From assembly GCA_016209105.1 (NCBI GenBank), contig JACQWR010000018.1, forward strand, positions 186,001 through 250,000: a stretch of DNA of 64,000 nt. Direction: 5' to 3'. Shown piece by piece: positions 27,140 through 37,057 of this stretch (its first letter is position 1; the number at the start of each line of letters is the position of its first letter). The position numbers and the translations under genes were made by a program. Source of the DNA: Deltaproteobacteria bacterium. GTDB lineage: Bacteria; Desulfobacterota; Syntrophia; Syntrophales; JACQWR01. The notes under the pieces were generated by a model that was not told where the DNA came from, searched no databases, and saw nothing but the letters and a program-made list of their open reading frames with translations.

Positions 27140-27439
27140 CTACTCGATATCCCTCCGACCGCTTTGATCCGGGTCTCTCCCGCTTTTTTTCAACCGCATG
27201 AGTTTTCTTTTCCACCAGTCCAAAATATCAACATGGAGATATTTTGCCTTTTCGAAAATCGCGGGATAACGTTCTTCCATTCTGCAAAGCAATTTTTGGA
27301 AAAAGGGGACATCGGGCGCCAGAATAATTAAGCCTATAAATAAGAAAAGGATGCCCTGCAGGACGGGCAGAAACAAACCTACTATGCCGAGGGCAACAAA
27401 GAACCAGCCGATAACATGTCGCGCCACTCTTTTTACCAT
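27140..27439 (-). CDS. Small membrane protein, PGPGW/DUF454-like
   Basis: 99 aa from ATG 27439 (AGGG lies between this and the upstream in-frame ATG 27454). Two adjacent hydrophobic segments (~8-42, GWFFVALGIVGLFLPVLQG then ILFLFIGLIILA) joined by a Pro/Gly turn, then a basic helical tail. This hairpin layout resembles the PGPGW transmembrane or YbaN families, of unknown function. Confidence 0.65.
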   Translation of the reverse strand: MVKRVARHVIGWFFVALGIVGLFLPVLQGILFLFIGLIILAPDVPFFQKLLCRMEERYPAIFEKAKYLHVDILDWWKRKLMRLKKSGRDPDQSGRRDIE

Positions 27440-27772
27440 CCACACACCCTGCATTCGATGAGGCCGTTAGTTTGTATTTATATCATTTACAGACGCCTTT
27501 TCCCACTTATGTTTTCACGGCTCCCGTTTTTGGTCGTTCTTACTTATATCAAGATGCTCCCGTTTGCAATTTTTATAAAATGGAAAAGGAGGCAACCTTC
27601 TGTTCCTTGTAGCGACTATCTTTTAACCATGCCTTGCAGCAAAGCGTTTTTTGCCGGACGTGAAGCCTTATCGTACGGGAAACAACGGGCATTGCCGAAA
27701 AGTCCTTGACTAACGCACCGACTCATAATAGAAGCAACTATGGCATCTGAAAGATGATTTTAAGGAGAAGAG

Positions 27773-29071
27773 ATGATTCCGCGATACTCAAGGGAACGGA
27801 TGAGCTCCATCTGGAGCCCGGAAAACAGATACCGAAAATGGCTTGACATCGAGCTTCTCGCCTGCGATGCCCTGGGAAAAAAAGGGATTATCCCCGAGAA
27901 ATCGCTGAAAACCATTAAAACCAAAGCCGATTTTGACGTCTCGCGGATTGAAGAAATAGAGAAAACAACCAAGCATGACGTAATTGCGTTCCTCACATCG
28001 GTCAGTGAATTTGTCGGCGAGGACAGCCGCTTCATCCACCTGGGGCTCACCTCTTCCGATATCCTTGATACTTCCCTCGCCGTTTTATTGAGGGAAGCTT
28101 CCGATCTCTTGCTTGAAGGAATTGATAATCTACTCGCTGTCCTGAAGAAAAAGGCTCTCGCGAACAAAGACACGCTGATGATCGGCAGATCGCACGGCAT
28201 CCATGCCGAACCCATCACCTTTGGCCTGAAAATGGCGCTCTGGCACCAGGAGATGCAGAGAAACCGGGAACGCATGGCGCGGGCAAAAGAAACCATCAGT
28301 GCGGGAAAAATATCGGGAGCCGTGGGCACCTTTTCTTTTGTTGACCCTGACGTTGAAGAATACGTCTGTGCCCGGCTGGGAATAAAACCGGCGTCAGTGT
28401 CTTCCCAAATCGTCCAGAGAGACCGTCACGCCGAGTACTTTTCCACGCTGGCCATTGTCGCTTCTTCCCTCGATAAATTTTCTCAGGAAATCAGACTGCT
28501 CCAGAGGACAGAGGTGCGGGAAGCGGAAGAATTTTTCTCTCCCGGTCAGAAGGGATCATCCGCCATGCCGCACAAGAGGAACCCCGTACTGTCCGAAAAC
28601 ATCTCCGGACTGGCCCGCCTGATGAGGTCCTACGCCCTGGCTGCCCTGGAAGACGTAGCGCTCTGGCATGAGCGGGATATCAGCCATTCTTCCGTGGAGC
28701 GGGTTATCGCCCCCGACGCCACTATCCTCCTCGATTTCATGCTGAACAGATTCACGGGACTGGTTGACAACTTGATTGTGTATCCTGAAAGAATGCTTGC
28801 CAATCTCCATATGACGAACGGCGTCATCTTCTCCCAGCACGTTCTCCTCACGCTTATTGACAAAGGGATCACCCGGGAAAACGCCTATGCCCTGGTACAG
28901 AAAAACGCCATGAAATCATGGGAAGAAGGCGTGGAGTTCAAACAGCTGCTTCTCAATGACAGGGAAATAATGGCCCGGCTCAAACCGCAGGACATAGAAG
29001 ACGTCTTCCAGGTGGGCAATTTTTTAAAGCATGTGGATTTTATCTTTAACCGGGTTTTTGGAAAAGCGTGA
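27773..29071 (+). CDS. purB: Adenylosuccinate lyase
   Basis: 432 aa. Fumarase/aspartase superfamily signature SSAMPHKRNP around residue 262 with the catalytic Ser loop; GRSHGIHAEPITFG and TSSDILDTS supply the catalytic His and substrate contacts. Converts SAICAR and adenylosuccinate in purine synthesis. N-terminal MIPRYSRERMSSIWSPENRY is typical of the bacterial PurB subgroup. GGAG seven bases before the ATG. No other pur gene is adjacent. Confidence 0.95.
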   Translation: MIPRYSRERMSSIWSPENRYRKWLDIELLACDALGKKGIIPEKSLKTIKTKADFDVSRIEEIEKTTKHDVIAFLTSVSEFVGEDSRFIHLGLTSSDILDTSLAVLLREASDLLLEGIDNLLAVLKKKALANKDTLMIGRSHGIHAEPITFGLKMALWHQEMQRNRERMARAKETISAGKISGAVGTFSFVDPDVEEYVCARLGIKPASVSSQIVQRDRHAEYFSTLAIVASSLDKFSQEIRLLQRTEVREAEEFFSPGQKGSSAMPHKRNPVLSENISGLARLMRSYALAALEDVALWHERDISHSSVERVIAPDATILLDFMLNRFTGLVDNLIVYPERMLANLHMTNGVIFSQHVLLTLIDKGITRENAYALVQKNAMKSWEEGVEFKQLLLNDREIMARLKPQDIEDVFQVGNFLKHVDFIFNRVFGKA

Positions 29072-29096
29072 TGCGCAAATTAATTTTTCTTAGTTC

Positions 29097-29276
29097 GAGA
29101 CCAGGGTCGCCTTAAGCGCCACCTACAGAACGAAGGGCTTTAATGAAGCCTACCTCAAGGAATACGCCTGGATATACACCCTGACCCCGGCGGAAAAAGA
29201 GAAACGGGAAACGCTGCAGGCGAAATCCACCTCAGAATATCGGGAATTTTTCATTTCTGCTTATCTGCTGCCTGTT
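29097..29276 (+). pseudogene. Remnant of an unidentified gene between purB and nadB
   Basis: One frame (after a TAG at 29094) reads VALSATYRTKGFNEAYL, EYAWIYTLTPAEKEKRE and STSEYREFFISAY, a coding-like amphipathic sequence with no start codon that runs into the complement of nadB. It looks like the middle of a longer exported or lipoprotein gene that lost both ends. Family not recognised with certainty. Confidence 0.45.
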
Positions 29277-30879
29277 AAAACTCGCGTACTACTTCCGTAT
29301 CCTTCAACCAGTCCCCGTCGTCTTTCTGCGGATAATCAATGTTGTAGTGAAGCCCCCTGCTTTCCTTTCTCATCCGGGCGCACCGGACAATCAACCCGCC
29401 TACGGTGGTGATATTCCTTAACTCGATCAGATCCCGCGTGACAATAAAATGCCGATAGTACTCATCAATCTCTCGTGCGATCAGTTCAATGCGCCGATCC
29501 GCGCGTTCCAGCCGTTTGTCTGAACGAACAATGCCCACGTAATTCCACATGCATCGTCTGATCTCATCCCAATTATGGGAAACAACGATGGACTCGTCAC
29601 TCTCCCCGGCGCCACGCGGGTCCCAGGGGGGAATGGCGATCGTGTTCTTCTCTGTTTGTAAAAAAAGCTCCCCCATCCTGATAACCGCGCGGTGGGAGTA
29701 GACCAGCGCCTCGAGGAGCGAGTTGCTTGCCAGTCGGTTGGCGCCGTGCAGTCCCGTGCAGGAAACCTCCCCGCAGGCAAACAACCTGCCGATGCTTGTC
29801 TCTCCATAATGGTTGACCGCTACGCCCCCGCAGAGATAGTGGGCCGCCGGTACAACGGGAATCGGTTCCTTCGCCATGTCAATGCCGAACTCGAGACATT
29901 TTTCATAGATATTGGGAAACCGCCCCCTGATAAAGTCACGGTCTTTCTCCGTAATGTCCAAAAGCACGTATTCATCGCCGGATTTTTTCAGTTCCGTATC
30001 AATAGCCTTGGCCACAATGTCCCGTGGGGCAAGGCTTTTCATGGGGTGGTATTTCTCCATGAAGGGCGTCCCGTTCTTGAGCCTCAGGACTGCGCCCTCC
30101 CCGCGAACCGCTTCGCTGATCAGAAACGATTTCGCATCCGGGTGATAAAGGCACGTGGGGTGGAACTGCATAAACTCCATGTTGGCAACCCGCGCGCCCG
30201 CGCGGTAAGCCATGGCAATGCCGTCACCGGTGGCTATATCCGGGTTCGTGGTGATGAGATACACCTTCCCTGCTCCGCCGGTGCTCAAGATTATGAATCG
30301 TGCGCGAAAGGTATGCACTTCGTTGCAATCAACATCCAAGACATAGGCCCCCAGGCAAATGTCCTGAGGCGTCCGTTTCTCACCCAGGACGGCTGATTTG
30401 AGGATAAGATCAATGGCAATGTGGTTTTCATACATCTTAATATTCTTGTGCGACCCGCTTTTTTCAAGGAGCGCCCTCTCAACTTCCTTGCCCGTCAGGT
30501 CTTTCGCGTGGAGGACTCTTCTCATGGAATGGCCGCCCTCCCAGCCGAGATCGTAGGTGTTCCCCGATGCCGCCCGGGTAAATTCCACGCCCCAGTTCAC
30601 CAGCTCAATCACCCGGTCCGGCCCCTCCTCAACGACAAACCGCACCACGTCCGGGTGGGAAAGACCCGCCCCACAGGCAAGGGTGTCTTTGATGTGGAAT
30701 TCATAATTGTCTTTTACGTCCTGGACGGCCGCTATCCCCCCCTGCGCATAATTCGTGTTCGATTCAAATCTTTCCTTCTTGGTAACGACGGCCACCGTTC
30801 CCAGCTCAGCCGCCTTAATGGCAAGACTGAGTCCTGCAACGCCGCTTCCCAAAATAAGGAAGTCTGTCTGAATTTCCAT
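29275..30879 (-). CDS. nadB: L-aspartate oxidase
   Basis: 534 aa flavoprotein of the SdhA/NadB family: FAD motif [24 protein letters not shown] (no His for covalent FAD, which separates it from SdhA), [22 protein letters not shown], and [13 protein letters not shown]. The [14 protein letters not shown] region is typical of NadB. Oxidises L-aspartate to iminoaspartate for NAD synthesis, using fumarate as acceptor under anaerobiosis. nadA and nadC are not in the window. Confidence 0.95.
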   Translation of the reverse strand: MEIQTDFLILGSGVAGLSLAIKAAELGTVAVVTKKERFESNTNYAQGGIAAVQDVKDNYEFHIKDTLACGAGLSHPDVVRFVVEEGPDRVIELVNWGVEFTRAASGNTYDLGWEGGHSMRRVLHAKDLTGKEVERALLEKSGSHKNIKMYENHIAIDLILKSAVLGEKRTPQDICLGAYVLDVDCNEVHTFRARFIILSTGGAGKVYLITTNPDIATGDGIAMAYRAGARVANMEFMQFHPTCLYHPDAKSFLISEAVRGEGAVLRLKNGTPFMEKYHPMKSLAPRDIVAKAIDTELKKSGDEYVLLDITEKDRDFIRGRFPNIYEKCLEFGIDMAKEPIPVVPAAHYLCGGVAVNHYGETSIGRLFACGEVSCTGLHGANRLASNSLLEALVYSHRAVIRMGELFLQTEKNTIAIPPWDPRGAGESDESIVVSHNWDEIRRCMWNYVGIVRSDKRLERADRRIELIAREIDEYYRHFIVTRDLIELRNITTVGGLIVRCARMRKESRGLHYNIDYPQKDDGDWLKDTEVVREF

Positions 30880-31005
30880 AGAATAGTAAAATCCCTTCCG
30901 ACCTTTCGTTTTACAAACCGGTCATTATTTATGTGCGGGCAACACTATGAAAAAATCTGCCGCCGTTACCCGCATGCGGCATATGCCCGATAGTGGCGAT
31001 AAAAT

Positions 31006-31047
31006 CAACAGCAAGCGCATTCTCCGCGGCTCACCGCGGAGAGCTTC
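31006..31047. repeat. Palindromic element, family A (copy 8)
   Basis: AACAGCAAGCGCAT followed by a perfect hairpin TCTCCGCGG-CTCA-CCGCGGAGA (31021-31042) and GCTTC. Located in the divergent nadB/tsaD region just upstream of the tsaD promoter. Confidence 0.7.
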
Positions 31048-31056
31048 AAAAGGTTG

Positions 31057-31085
31057 TTTACAAAAAACGTGCATTTCTATATATA
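31057..31085 (+). promoter_or_regulatory. Sigma70-type promoter of the tsaD operon
   Basis: TTTACA (31057-31062), 17-base spacer, TATATA (31080-31085), about 45 bases before the tsaD ATG. Confidence 0.55.
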
Positions 31086-31129
31086 CTTTCACGTTATTTG
31101 TAAAATAAAAATTACGCGCGGAGCATTAC

Positions 31130-32137
31130 ATGTTAGTCTTGGGCATCGAGTCTTCCTGTGACGAAACCGCAGCGGCGGTCGTCCGGAACGGACGCGACGT
31201 GCTTTCGAACATCATTGCCTCTCAGATCGACACGCACAGTAAATTTGGGGGAATCGTTCCGGAAATAGCATCACGGAAACACATCGAAGTGATCGTTCCC
31301 GTACTGCTTCAGGCCCTCACGGACGCCCACGTCACGATCAATGAAATTGAAGGTATCGCGGTAACGAGCGGCCCGGGGCTGGTGGGATCGCTTCTGGTTG
31401 GATTATCGGCGGCTAAGGCCATTGCTTTCTCCCGGGGCATACCCTTTGTCGGGGTCAATCATTTGGAAGGACATGTTTTTTCCGCTTTCCTTGCCGATAA
31501 ACCTCTCGACTTCCCGTTTGTCGCCTTGGTGGTATCCGGGGGGCATACCCATCTCTATCTTGTTGAGGGTTTCCGTAAATTCACCGTCCTGGGACAAACG
31601 AAAGACGATGCAGCCGGTGAAGCCTTCGACAAGGCGGCAAATCTTCTGAACATCGGCTATCCCGGCGGCGTTGCCATAGACCGGCTGGCAAAAAAGGGGG
31701 CTGCTGATACGCTGCAATTCCCCCGTGCTATGAAAAACAGCCTCGACTTCAGTTTCAGCGGGCTTAAGACCTCGCTTCTGACCGTACTCAAAAAAAGGGG
31801 AAAGCCGTTTGCAGAGAACGAGCTGGCAGACGTTGCCGCCAGTTACCAAGAGGCCATCGTTGATGTCCTGGTGGAAAAAACGCTGCGGGCCGCCAGGCTG
31901 TCTTCCGTTTCTTCCGTCGTGGTCTGCGGAGGCGTGGCGGCAAATAGCCGTCTCCGGGAGAGATTTCTCCGGGAAGCCTCCTCTTGCGGCATTGATCTGT
32001 TTATCCCGCCACCCATTCTCTGCACCGACAATGCGGCTATGATAGCGGTGGCCGGAAATCACCGTCTGGAGGAAGGGCTCTGCGACCATCTGAATCTAAA
32101 CGCCGTATCTCGCTGGCCGCTGGATATGCTGGTTTAA
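31130..32137 (+). CDS. tsaD: tRNA N6-adenosine threonylcarbamoyltransferase
   Basis: 335 aa, full length. LGIESSCDETAAAVV at the N terminus, metal-binding HLEGH, SGGHTHL and the nucleotide-binding GGVAANSRLRE and CTDNAAMIA blocks define TsaD (Kae1/YgjD). Transfers threonylcarbamoyl to A37 of ANN-decoding tRNAs. First gene of a run tsaD - DUF2062 - rsmA with 3-base gap and 4-base overlap. Confidence 0.96.
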   Translation: MLVLGIESSCDETAAAVVRNGRDVLSNIIASQIDTHSKFGGIVPEIASRKHIEVIVPVLLQALTDAHVTINEIEGIAVTSGPGLVGSLLVGLSAAKAIAFSRGIPFVGVNHLEGHVFSAFLADKPLDFPFVALVVSGGHTHLYLVEGFRKFTVLGQTKDDAAGEAFDKAANLLNIGYPGGVAIDRLAKKGAADTLQFPRAMKNSLDFSFSGLKTSLLTVLKKRGKPFAENELADVAASYQEAIVDVLVEKTLRAARLSSVSSVVVCGGVAANSRLRERFLREASSCGIDLFIPPPILCTDNAAMIAVAGNHRLEEGLCDHLNLNAVSRWPLDMLV

Positions 32138-32140
32138 CCT

Positions 32141-32590
32141 ATGATCTGGAAGCAATACGTGAGGAAATATTACGACCGTTTCCTCAGTCTCAGGGGAGAA
32201 CCCCGAACGATTGCCATGGGCATGGCAATAGGCGTCTTTGTCGGCGTGACTCCCACGATTCCCCTGCATACGGTTTTGATTGTGCTTGTCGGCATCACGT
32301 TCAGACAGAACATCTCCGCAGGCTATCTCGGCTCCTGGCTTATCTCCAATCCCCTTACCATTCCTTTTTTTTATGTCGCCGAATACCGGCTGGGGAAGTA
32401 CCTGCTGGGAAACCATGCGCCCCTCACCGTCATTACCGACTATTCCCTTTTTCATCTCCTCCAGTATGGATGGGGAGTGGCTGCCCCCCTGCTGGCGGGA
32501 GGCATTGTCATTGCTCCGTTCTTTGCCGTGCCCGCCTACTTTATTACCCGCCGCCTCCTTATCGCCGTCAGGAATAAAAAAACCCCATGA
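32141..32590 (+). CDS. DUF2062 membrane protein
   Basis: 149 aa with three or four hydrophobic segments. GEPRTIAMGMAIGVFVGVTP and the SNPLTIPFFY block are the family hallmarks. Function unknown; the family is often found beside tRNA or rRNA modification or lipid genes. Coupled to tsaD upstream and overlapping rsmA by four bases. Confidence 0.85.
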   Translation: MIWKQYVRKYYDRFLSLRGEPRTIAMGMAIGVFVGVTPTIPLHTVLIVLVGITFRQNISAGYLGSWLISNPLTIPFFYVAEYRLGKYLLGNHAPLTVITDYSLFHLLQYGWGVAAPLLAGGIVIAPFFAVPAYFITRRLLIAVRNKKTP

Positions 32591-33456
32591 CTACACCCAG
32601 AAAAATCCTGAGAGAGTACGGCATCAGGCCTTTGAAACGGCTGGGACAGTCATTCCTTGAAGATAGGAACGTGATGAACAAAATCATCCGCGCCGCCGAG
32701 ATACAGGAAAATGATACGATTGTCGAGATCGGGGCGGGACTGGGAATCATGACCGAGCTGGCGGCAAAAACCGCCCGCAGGGTCATCGCCCTGGATGTGG
32801 ATCCCTTCATGGTTACCATTCTGAGGGAAAAAGTCGGAAAATACCCCAATGTGGAGATTCTCCATGCCGATGTGCTTAAGTATGATTTTTCTCTTCCCTG
32901 CTCCGCATACGGATCGGAAAAGATAAAGATCCTGGGGAACATCCCCTATAACATCTCATCGCAGATACTGTTCCGCCTGCTCGCATTCAGGCATTGCATA
33001 TCCTCAGCCATCCTGCTCGTGCAAAAGGAAGTGGCGGACCGCTTAACCGCGGCAGCGGGGACAAAGGAGTACGGCATCCCCTCGGTGGTGATTTCCCTGT
33101 ACGCCCGGATTTCCCGCGAATTTAACGTCCCCTCCTGCTGCTTTTATCCCGAACCGAAGGTAAGCTCCACGGTTTTGAAGGTGACATTCCGTGACAAACC
33201 CCTGATTGACCTTCGTGACGAAGACCTTTTCCTCCGCGTGGTAAAGATTGCCTTTTCCAAGCGGAGAAAAACCATTCTCAATGCCTTCCGCCACGCAGAC
33301 TTGCCCGAATACGGGGAAAACGACCTGATATCATCATTTGCGGCTGCCGGCATTGACGGGGGAAGAAGGGGCGAAACACTCTCTCCGGAAGAGTTTGGAA
33401 TATTGAGCAACGTGCTCTCTTCAAAACGAGAAGCCAACCCCCTTGCCGACCGCTAA
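32587..33456 (+). CDS. rsmA: 16S rRNA (adenine(1518)-N6/adenine(1519)-N6)-dimethyltransferase
   Basis: 289 aa. KRLGQSFLEDRNVMNKI start, SAM motif IVEIGAGLGIMTELA, acidic LDVDPF, and the catalytic NIPYNIS (N-x-P-Y). C-terminal substrate domain with FSKRRKTILNAFR. Dimethylates two adenines in helix 45 during small-subunit assembly. Confidence 0.95.
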   Translation: MTTPRKILREYGIRPLKRLGQSFLEDRNVMNKIIRAAEIQENDTIVEIGAGLGIMTELAAKTARRVIALDVDPFMVTILREKVGKYPNVEILHADVLKYDFSLPCSAYGSEKIKILGNIPYNISSQILFRLLAFRHCISSAILLVQKEVADRLTAAAGTKEYGIPSVVISLYARISREFNVPSCCFYPEPKVSSTVLKVTFRDKPLIDLRDEDLFLRVVKIAFSKRRKTILNAFRHADLPEYGENDLISSFAAAGIDGGRRGETLSPEEFGILSNVLSSKREANPLADR

Positions 33457-33572
33457 AACCACGTTTATGAAACATCCTTTCCCGGCGAACGCTCCCTCAC
33501 GCCCCTCGCGAATCCTGAAAAAACAGCGGATTTAAAATTGATATTTTCCGGAGAATATTGTACATCTTGGCC

Positions 33573-34991
33573 ATGGAACGGATGAAAACGAAATATCCTA
33601 ATATTTATAAAGGGATGGCCTTAATAGCCGATCCCATTTATCAGTACGCTTCCTTTACCGTGCCTGTGGAGGACGCCCCGACGGAAAAGACGGAGAAAGA
33701 CCTGATAGATTCGCCGTGGTTGCAACGGTTGCGCAGGATTTACCAGCTGCAGAGCGCCCGCTGGGTCTACCCGGCTGCCGAACATAGTAGATTCCAACAC
33801 TCCCTGGGCACCATGCACGTGGCCGGGGAATTCGGACGGTATCTCTATCCGAGCCTGCGCGAAGTATGCAAAGACGTCCCTTCACTGAACTACGTGGAAG
33901 AACTCCTTCGGGTGGCGGGTCTCTTGCACGATGTGGGACATGGTCCTTACGGACATTTCTTCGATGACCACTTCCTCGCCGGATACGGTCTTACCCATGA
34001 GATGCTGGGGGAGCGAATAATAACAACGAAGCTGGGGAAAATTATCAGATGCATTGAGAGAAGTCCTACCGGCCGTTTCGAGCACGGGGAACGGCTTGAT
34101 CCCGCCCAAGTCGCATTTTTGATAAAAATGCCCTCCCTCCATGATCGGACACGGCCCAGATGGCTCCAGCTCCTGCGGCATCTTTTTTCCGGCATTTATA
34201 CGGTGGACAATCTCGACTATGTGCAGCGCGATGCCTACATGACGGGGTTTTCCCTCGATATCGTGGATCTGGCGCGGCTCCGCTACTATACCTTCTTCAC
34301 GGAAAAAGGTCTGACCCTCCATCAGGCGGGCATTTCCGCCCTGAACCGCTTTTTGAACGCACGGTTGAATCTCTACACCAATGTCTATTTCCACCGGACG
34401 ACCAGGGCCTTGGACCTGCACCTGCAGGAGATATTTCGGGAAACCCTGGATATCCTCTTCCCCCGCAATCCCGCCCAAGCGCTGGACCAATACCTCCGCT
34501 GCGACGAATGGCACCTTTGCAGAGAGGTACAGGACTGGCTTACCGTCAAGGATAAGAGAAAAAAAAGGCTGGGACGGGAATGGGAAAAGCTGCACAGGCG
34601 GGAGGTAAAATGGAAAATGTCCTTCTCCGACGAGCTCTCTATTGAACAGTTGCAGAAGGGAACCACTTTTTCCGGATCCGGTGATTATGAAAAGCGGATC
34701 AGAGAGCGCCTGCCCGGAAAATTGAAAAAAATCCCCTTCCGCGTGGACCTTGCCACCCAGGACCCGCGTCCCATCAACCCCATGGCGGATACGGGAAAAC
34801 TGGTCAATATCTATAATCCCTCTACCGGGGTCACCTCTCCCGAGCCACTGCGCGGAATCTATCGCTTTATCCCGGCGCGGGTGGTGCATTTTCGGGTCTT
34901 CTCCTTGAGCCACGACCACGATGAGGAACTGTCTGCGGCAGCGGAAAAGGCCCTGGGCGACGTTGCCGACACGTCGAAAACGAACCTATGA
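33573..34991 (+). CDS. HD-domain phosphohydrolase (dGTPase/SAMHD1-like)
   Basis: About 472 aa from ATG 33573; TTG 33558 (GGAG only four bases upstream) and ATG 33582 are alternatives. HD superfamily metal residues: HSRFQHSLG, LLHDVGHGPYGH and TVDNLDYVQRDAYMTG. The opening DPIYQY, LIDSPWLQRLRRIYQL is typical of the SAMHD1/YdhJ-like HD group, several of which hydrolyse dNTPs to nucleosides. It overlaps nrdD by four bases (ATGA), which argues for a role in dNTP pool control. Its C-terminal ~150 residues are not assigned. Confidence 0.82.
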   Translation: MERMKTKYPNIYKGMALIADPIYQYASFTVPVEDAPTEKTEKDLIDSPWLQRLRRIYQLQSARWVYPAAEHSRFQHSLGTMHVAGEFGRYLYPSLREVCKDVPSLNYVEELLRVAGLLHDVGHGPYGHFFDDHFLAGYGLTHEMLGERIITTKLGKIIRCIERSPTGRFEHGERLDPAQVAFLIKMPSLHDRTRPRWLQLLRHLFSGIYTVDNLDYVQRDAYMTGFSLDIVDLARLRYYTFFTEKGLTLHQAGISALNRFLNARLNLYTNVYFHRTTRALDLHLQEIFRETLDILFPRNPAQALDQYLRCDEWHLCREVQDWLTVKDKRKKRLGREWEKLHRREVKWKMSFSDELSIEQLQKGTTFSGSGDYEKRIRERLPGKLKKIPFRVDLATQDPRPINPMADTGKLVNIYNPSTGVTSPEPLRGIYRFIPARVVHFRVFSLSHDHDEELSAAAEKALGDVADTSKTNL

Positions 34992-37057
34992 ATGTTGAGG
35001 AAACCACCGACATCACCCTGTTCGTACGGAAATCCGACGAAGAAACCGCCCGCTGGAACCGGCAGCGGATCATTGACACCCTTATCCGCGAGACCGGCAT
35101 TGACAACGACACCGCCGAAACTATCAGCCGGGAGGTGGAGAAACAGATAGTGGCCTCCGGCATCGGCCTCCTAACCACATACCTCATCAGGGAACTGGTG
35201 GATGCAAAGCTTGTGGAAAGAGGCCTGGAACAGGCGAGAAAAATGCATGCCCGGTTGGGCTTTTCGCTCCATGACGCACGACAGCTGATCCTGCGCCAGA
35301 ACAAGGAAAATGCCAATGTGCCCCATTCCCCGGAAGGCACAAACCTGATTTTGGCCGAAGGCATCAAGCGGGAATATGCCCTCCATGACGTCTTTTCCCG
35401 CGATGTCGCCGACGCACACGCGGCGGGAGACATCCACTTGCATGCGCTCGGATATATAGACAGGCCCTATAGTTCCTGCCACTCCCTGGAATATGTCAAG
35501 AAGTTCGGCCTGAATCTGACCCACTCGCTGACGGTCGCCAAACCTGCCCGTCATGCGGAGGTCCTCCTCGCGCATATGGTTCGATTCGGCGCCATGCTGC
35601 AGGGCCATTTTGCCGGTGTGATCGGATGGAATGCGGTAAACCTCTTCTTCGCCCCCTATCTTGCGGGAATGGTAGACGGCGACGTAAAACAGCTGGCACA
35701 GATGCTCGTATACGAATTTTCCCAACTCACGTCAGCCAGGGGCGGTCAGGCGATATTCACCGATATCCATATCTATTGGGATGTCCCGGAACATTTTGCC
35801 GATGTCCCGGCGATCGGACCGGGAGGTGAACCGACGGGCAGACCCTACCGGGATTACCAGGCCGAGGCGCAGAAATTTGCCTGGGCCCTGTTTGAAGTCT
35901 TCAAGGACGGAGACGCCACCGGCAAGCCCTTTCTCTTTCCCCGTCCGCTTGTTCATATTACGGAACAGTTTTTCCGTACGCCGGGTCATGAGGATTTTCT
36001 CAAGCACATTTGCGACGTGGCCGGTGACAAAGGAAATACGTGCTTCATCTTTGACCGGGACGGCGTGGTCAAAACATCCTGCGGCTCCCTGAACATCAAT
36101 GAAGAAGGGCCGGACCGGGAAGACGCCAGAACCCCCTGGAAAATGAGGTGCACCGCCATACAGAATGTGACAATCAACCTGCCGCGACTGGGCTATAAAA
36201 CGGGAGGGGATGACCGGAAACTCTTCTCCGCCATAGCGGAATTCATGGACCTGGCGGTCAAGGCCCATCTCCAGAAAAAAACCTTCATCGAAAAGCTTCT
36301 TTCCTACGGCGACCAGGGCCCTCTGGCCATGCTCGGCATGGACCGGGACGGCATGCCCTACCTGAGAATGGATCGGGCGATTTATCTCATCGGCATGGTG
36401 GGACTCAACGAACTTGTCCGCATCCACCGGGGAAAGCAGTTGCACGACTCGCCCGATGCACTTGCCTTCGGACAGGAAGTGATCTCCCGCATGAAGGCGG
36501 AAGCGGACAGGCTCAGCAATGAACACGGGCAGCGTTTTGCCCTTGAGCAATCCCCCGCCGAAACGACTGCGTACCGGTTCGCCCGCCTTGATCTGAAATA
36601 CTATTCGCCCGAGGCGGGCCATTTCATCAACGGCTCACTGGCGAACGGAGAGGTTTATTACACCAATTCCACCCACCTGAACGTAGCGGCGTCCGTAACG
36701 CCGATGGAACGGGTCAAAACGGAAGGTCTTTTTCACTCGCTGATCAACGGGGGAAACATCAGTCATGTCTGGCTTGGGGATAACTGCCCCTCACCGGAGA
36801 GCATGGCTCAATTCATCGTTGCGGTTTTTCGCGAAACGGAAAACAACCAGGTCGTTTTCTCTCCCTCCTTCACGACCTGCAATGCCTGCGGCAAGACATC
36901 ACGGGGCATTTGGAAAGATTGCCCTTTCTGCCAAGCAACGGATGTGGAAGGTATTGCCAGAATCTCCCAGTATTTCAGCAGGGTTTCCGGATGGAACATG
37001 GGGAAGATTGCCGAACTGAGGGACAGGAAACTGAACGACCGTCTCCTGGAGAAGTAG
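34988..37057 (+). CDS. nrdD: Anaerobic (class III) ribonucleoside-triphosphate reductase
   Basis: 689 aa. Near the C terminus RVSGWN carries the glycyl-radical Gly (about residue 668), preceded by a zinc site CNACG and CPFC. An N-terminal ATP-cone-like region is suggested by FVRKSDEETARWNRQRI. Reduces ribonucleotides under anaerobiosis after activation by NrdG; no nrdG lies next to it, so the activase must be elsewhere. Translationally coupled to the HD phosphohydrolase. Confidence 0.93.
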   Translation: MNVEETTDITLFVRKSDEETARWNRQRIIDTLIRETGIDNDTAETISREVEKQIVASGIGLLTTYLIRELVDAKLVERGLEQARKMHARLGFSLHDARQLILRQNKENANVPHSPEGTNLILAEGIKREYALHDVFSRDVADAHAAGDIHLHALGYIDRPYSSCHSLEYVKKFGLNLTHSLTVAKPARHAEVLLAHMVRFGAMLQGHFAGVIGWNAVNLFFAPYLAGMVDGDVKQLAQMLVYEFSQLTSARGGQAIFTDIHIYWDVPEHFADVPAIGPGGEPTGRPYRDYQAEAQKFAWALFEVFKDGDATGKPFLFPRPLVHITEQFFRTPGHEDFLKHICDVAGDKGNTCFIFDRDGVVKTSCGSLNINEEGPDREDARTPWKMRCTAIQNVTINLPRLGYKTGGDDRKLFSAIAEFMDLAVKAHLQKKTFIEKLLSYGDQGPLAMLGMDRDGMPYLRMDRAIYLIGMVGLNELVRIHRGKQLHDSPDALAFGQEVISRMKAEADRLSNEHGQRFALEQSPAETTAYRFARLDLKYYSPEAGHFINGSLANGEVYYTNSTHLNVAASVTPMERVKTEGLFHSLINGGNISHVWLGDNCPSPESMAQFIVAVFRETENNQVVFSPSFTTCNACGKTSRGIWKDCPFCQATDVEGIARISQYFSRVSGWNMGKIAELRDRKLNDRLLEK

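Noticed and set aside
33882..34919. Minus-strand ORF opposite the HD phosphohydrolase
   Set aside because: HD motifs lie on the plus strand; the opposite frame is low-complexity and has no ribosome site.
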